The notes beneath the pieces are model-generated. The model saw only the letters and a program-made list of their open reading frames with translations. It was not told the origin of the DNA and made no database searches. A DNA stretch of 11,370 nt from an uncultured Micavibrio sp. GTDB taxonomy: Bacteria > Pseudomonadota > Alphaproteobacteria > Micavibrionales > UBA1664. How positions within the stretch are numbered: position 1 is the stretch's first letter; every line of letters starts with the position of its first letter. The translations under genes and the position numbers were made by a program. Location: contig CALBME010000117.1 in NCBI GenBank assembly GCA_937896295.1, positions 1-11,370 of the forward strand, written 5' to 3'. Below are positions 10,453 through 11,370 of this stretch, piece by piece.

Positions 10453-11370
10453 ATTGCGTCATGTCTTCCAGTTCGACCCAGCGCGCAAGACTGGCGGCAA
10501 GATTGTTTTTGGCACGGTCCAGATACCGCGTCGCCTGCGCAAAACCATCCTTGTCCTGCATATAAAAATTACTGTCCTGCAGCTTGGCGGTAAGCTCGGC
10601 AATCTCCGCCTCATACGCGGCGATCTTGGCCGGCAGGTTGTCCAGTTCGTGCTGAAGCTTGAACGTCAGTTTCTTGGCAGGCGCCTTGACGGCGGCGGCT
10701 TCGGCTTTCGCCTGTACCTGTGCCTTGGCTTTTTCTTTCTTTTCTTCCTTCTTCGTGGCCGATTGCATGCCTTCTTTCATGGCAAGGTAATCGCTGTATC
10801 CGCCCACGCACATGTCGATCTTGGCATCGCCCTCGAACGCGATGATCTTGGAAACCGTCTGGTCCAGGAAGTCGCGGTCATGGCTGACCACGATCAGCGT
10901 GCCGGTATATGCGGACAAAACCTCCTCCAGCATGTCCAGCGTTTCCATGTCCAGGTCATTGGTCGGTTCGTCCAGAATCAGAAGATTGCCCGGATTGGCC
11001 AGAATCTTGGCCAGCAGCAGGCGGTTTTTCTGTCCGCCCGACAACGTGCCCGCCGCCGCCAGTGCATCGGCCGGATCGAACAGGAAATCCTTCAGATATC
11101 CGCATACGTGCCGGGTCTTGCCCATGACGTCGATATAATCGCCGCCATTGGGCAATAAATTCCGCCACAGCGACCAGTCCAGCTTCAGGTCCTTGCGCTG
11201 CTGGTCGAAATAACTCATCTGAAGATCGCGTGCGCGCTTGATCGTGCCGGCATCCGGCGTCATTTCGTTCACCAGAAGCTTCAGGAAAGTCGATTTACCC
11301 GAACCGTTGCGGCCTAAGACGCCGATACGGTCGCCGCGCAGAATGCGCAGGGAAAATCCATCCAGGATTT
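10451..11370 (-). CDS. uup: ABC-F ATPase, Uup type (3' part; start outside window)
   Basis: The reading frame runs off the right edge, so only the last 305 residues are visible: the second nucleotide-binding domain and the C-terminal domain. Counting from the edge, Walker A GRNGSGKS is at 19-26, the signature LSGGQ at 109-113, Walker B LLILDEPTNDLD at 129-140 (catalytic Glu 134) and the H-loop VVSHDRDF at 160-167. FEGDAKIDMCVGGYSDYL is typical of Uup. A Lys/Ala/Glu-rich linker (KEEKKEKAKAQVQAKAEAAA) leads to the C-terminal coiled-coil domain that defines Uup among ABC-F proteins and binds DNA or ribosomes in characterised members. ABC-F proteins are soluble and act on ribosomes; Uup is also linked to precise transposon excision in E. 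coli. The GTG at 11272 is internal, not the start. Confidence 0.88.
   Translation of the reverse strand, partial: ILDGFSLRILRGDRIGVLGRNGSGKSTFLKLLVNEMTPDAGTIKRARDLQMSYFDQQRKDLKLDWSLWRNLLPNGGDYIDVMGKTRHVCGYLKDFLFDPADALAAAGTLSGGQKNRLLLAKILANPGNLLILDEPTNDLDMETLDMLEEVLSAYTGTLIVVSHDRDFLDQTVSKIIAFEGDAKIDMCVGGYSDYLAMKEGMQSATKKEEKKEKAKAQVQAKAEAAAVKAPAKKLTFKLQHELDNLPAKIAAYEAEIAELTAKLQDSNFYMQDKDGFAQATRYLDRAKNNLAASLARWVELEDMTQ

Overview
The window looks like one end of an alphaproteobacterial contig. Bases 1-18 are the 3' end of an Illumina adapter, so the left edge is a sequencing artefact. Support for Alphaproteobacteria: GC-rich coding, a GTTC-N7-GTTC LexA-type box, two GGAAC-N17-xGTT promoters of the general-stress sigma (EcfG) type, and the look of the housekeeping proteins. 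I cannot name a genus; a Rhodospirillales- or Micavibrio-like lineage is a guess.

Left part (1 to about 5930) is an integrated genomic island. It holds a Fic-protein C-terminus cut off by the contig end. A leftward defence operon follows, in a broken state: an excisionase-type HTH protein, an MmeI-like DNA methyltransferase cut just after its NPPY motif, then fragments of an SF2 helicase, a SIR2 protein and a HerA ATPase joined into one reading frame. Next comes a 540-base gene-free region with an array of small hairpins repeating every 83-87 bases. After a small unknown gene and a dense control region (two inverted repeats, a sigma70 promoter overlapped by a LexA-type box), a 111-codon gene is coupled by ATGA overlap to a large serine recombinase. 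The recombinase runs into the antisense strand of a tRNA-Ser(GGA) gene, which marks the junction with the chromosome. The other end of the island is not in the window.

Right part (5931 to 11370) is ordinary chromosome: tRNA-Ser(GGA), a 71-residue hypothetical protein, the tRNA-modification enzyme DusB, a DUF4142 periplasmic protein, an MFS_3 exporter overlapping queH (queuosine synthesis), two very small genes (a 48-residue unknown and a 38-residue KGG/YciG-type stress protein) and the 3' part of an Uup-type ABC-F gene.

Inference: DNA damage would relieve LexA at 3995-4009 and switch on the 111-residue protein and recombinase, mobilising the island. The cargo was a restriction/NAD-depletion type defence cluster, now collapsed, unless the joints are assembly errors; the adapter at the contig end makes that possibility serious. 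The most novel-looking element is the hairpin array at 3201-3515, whose stems change sequence while keeping pairing.
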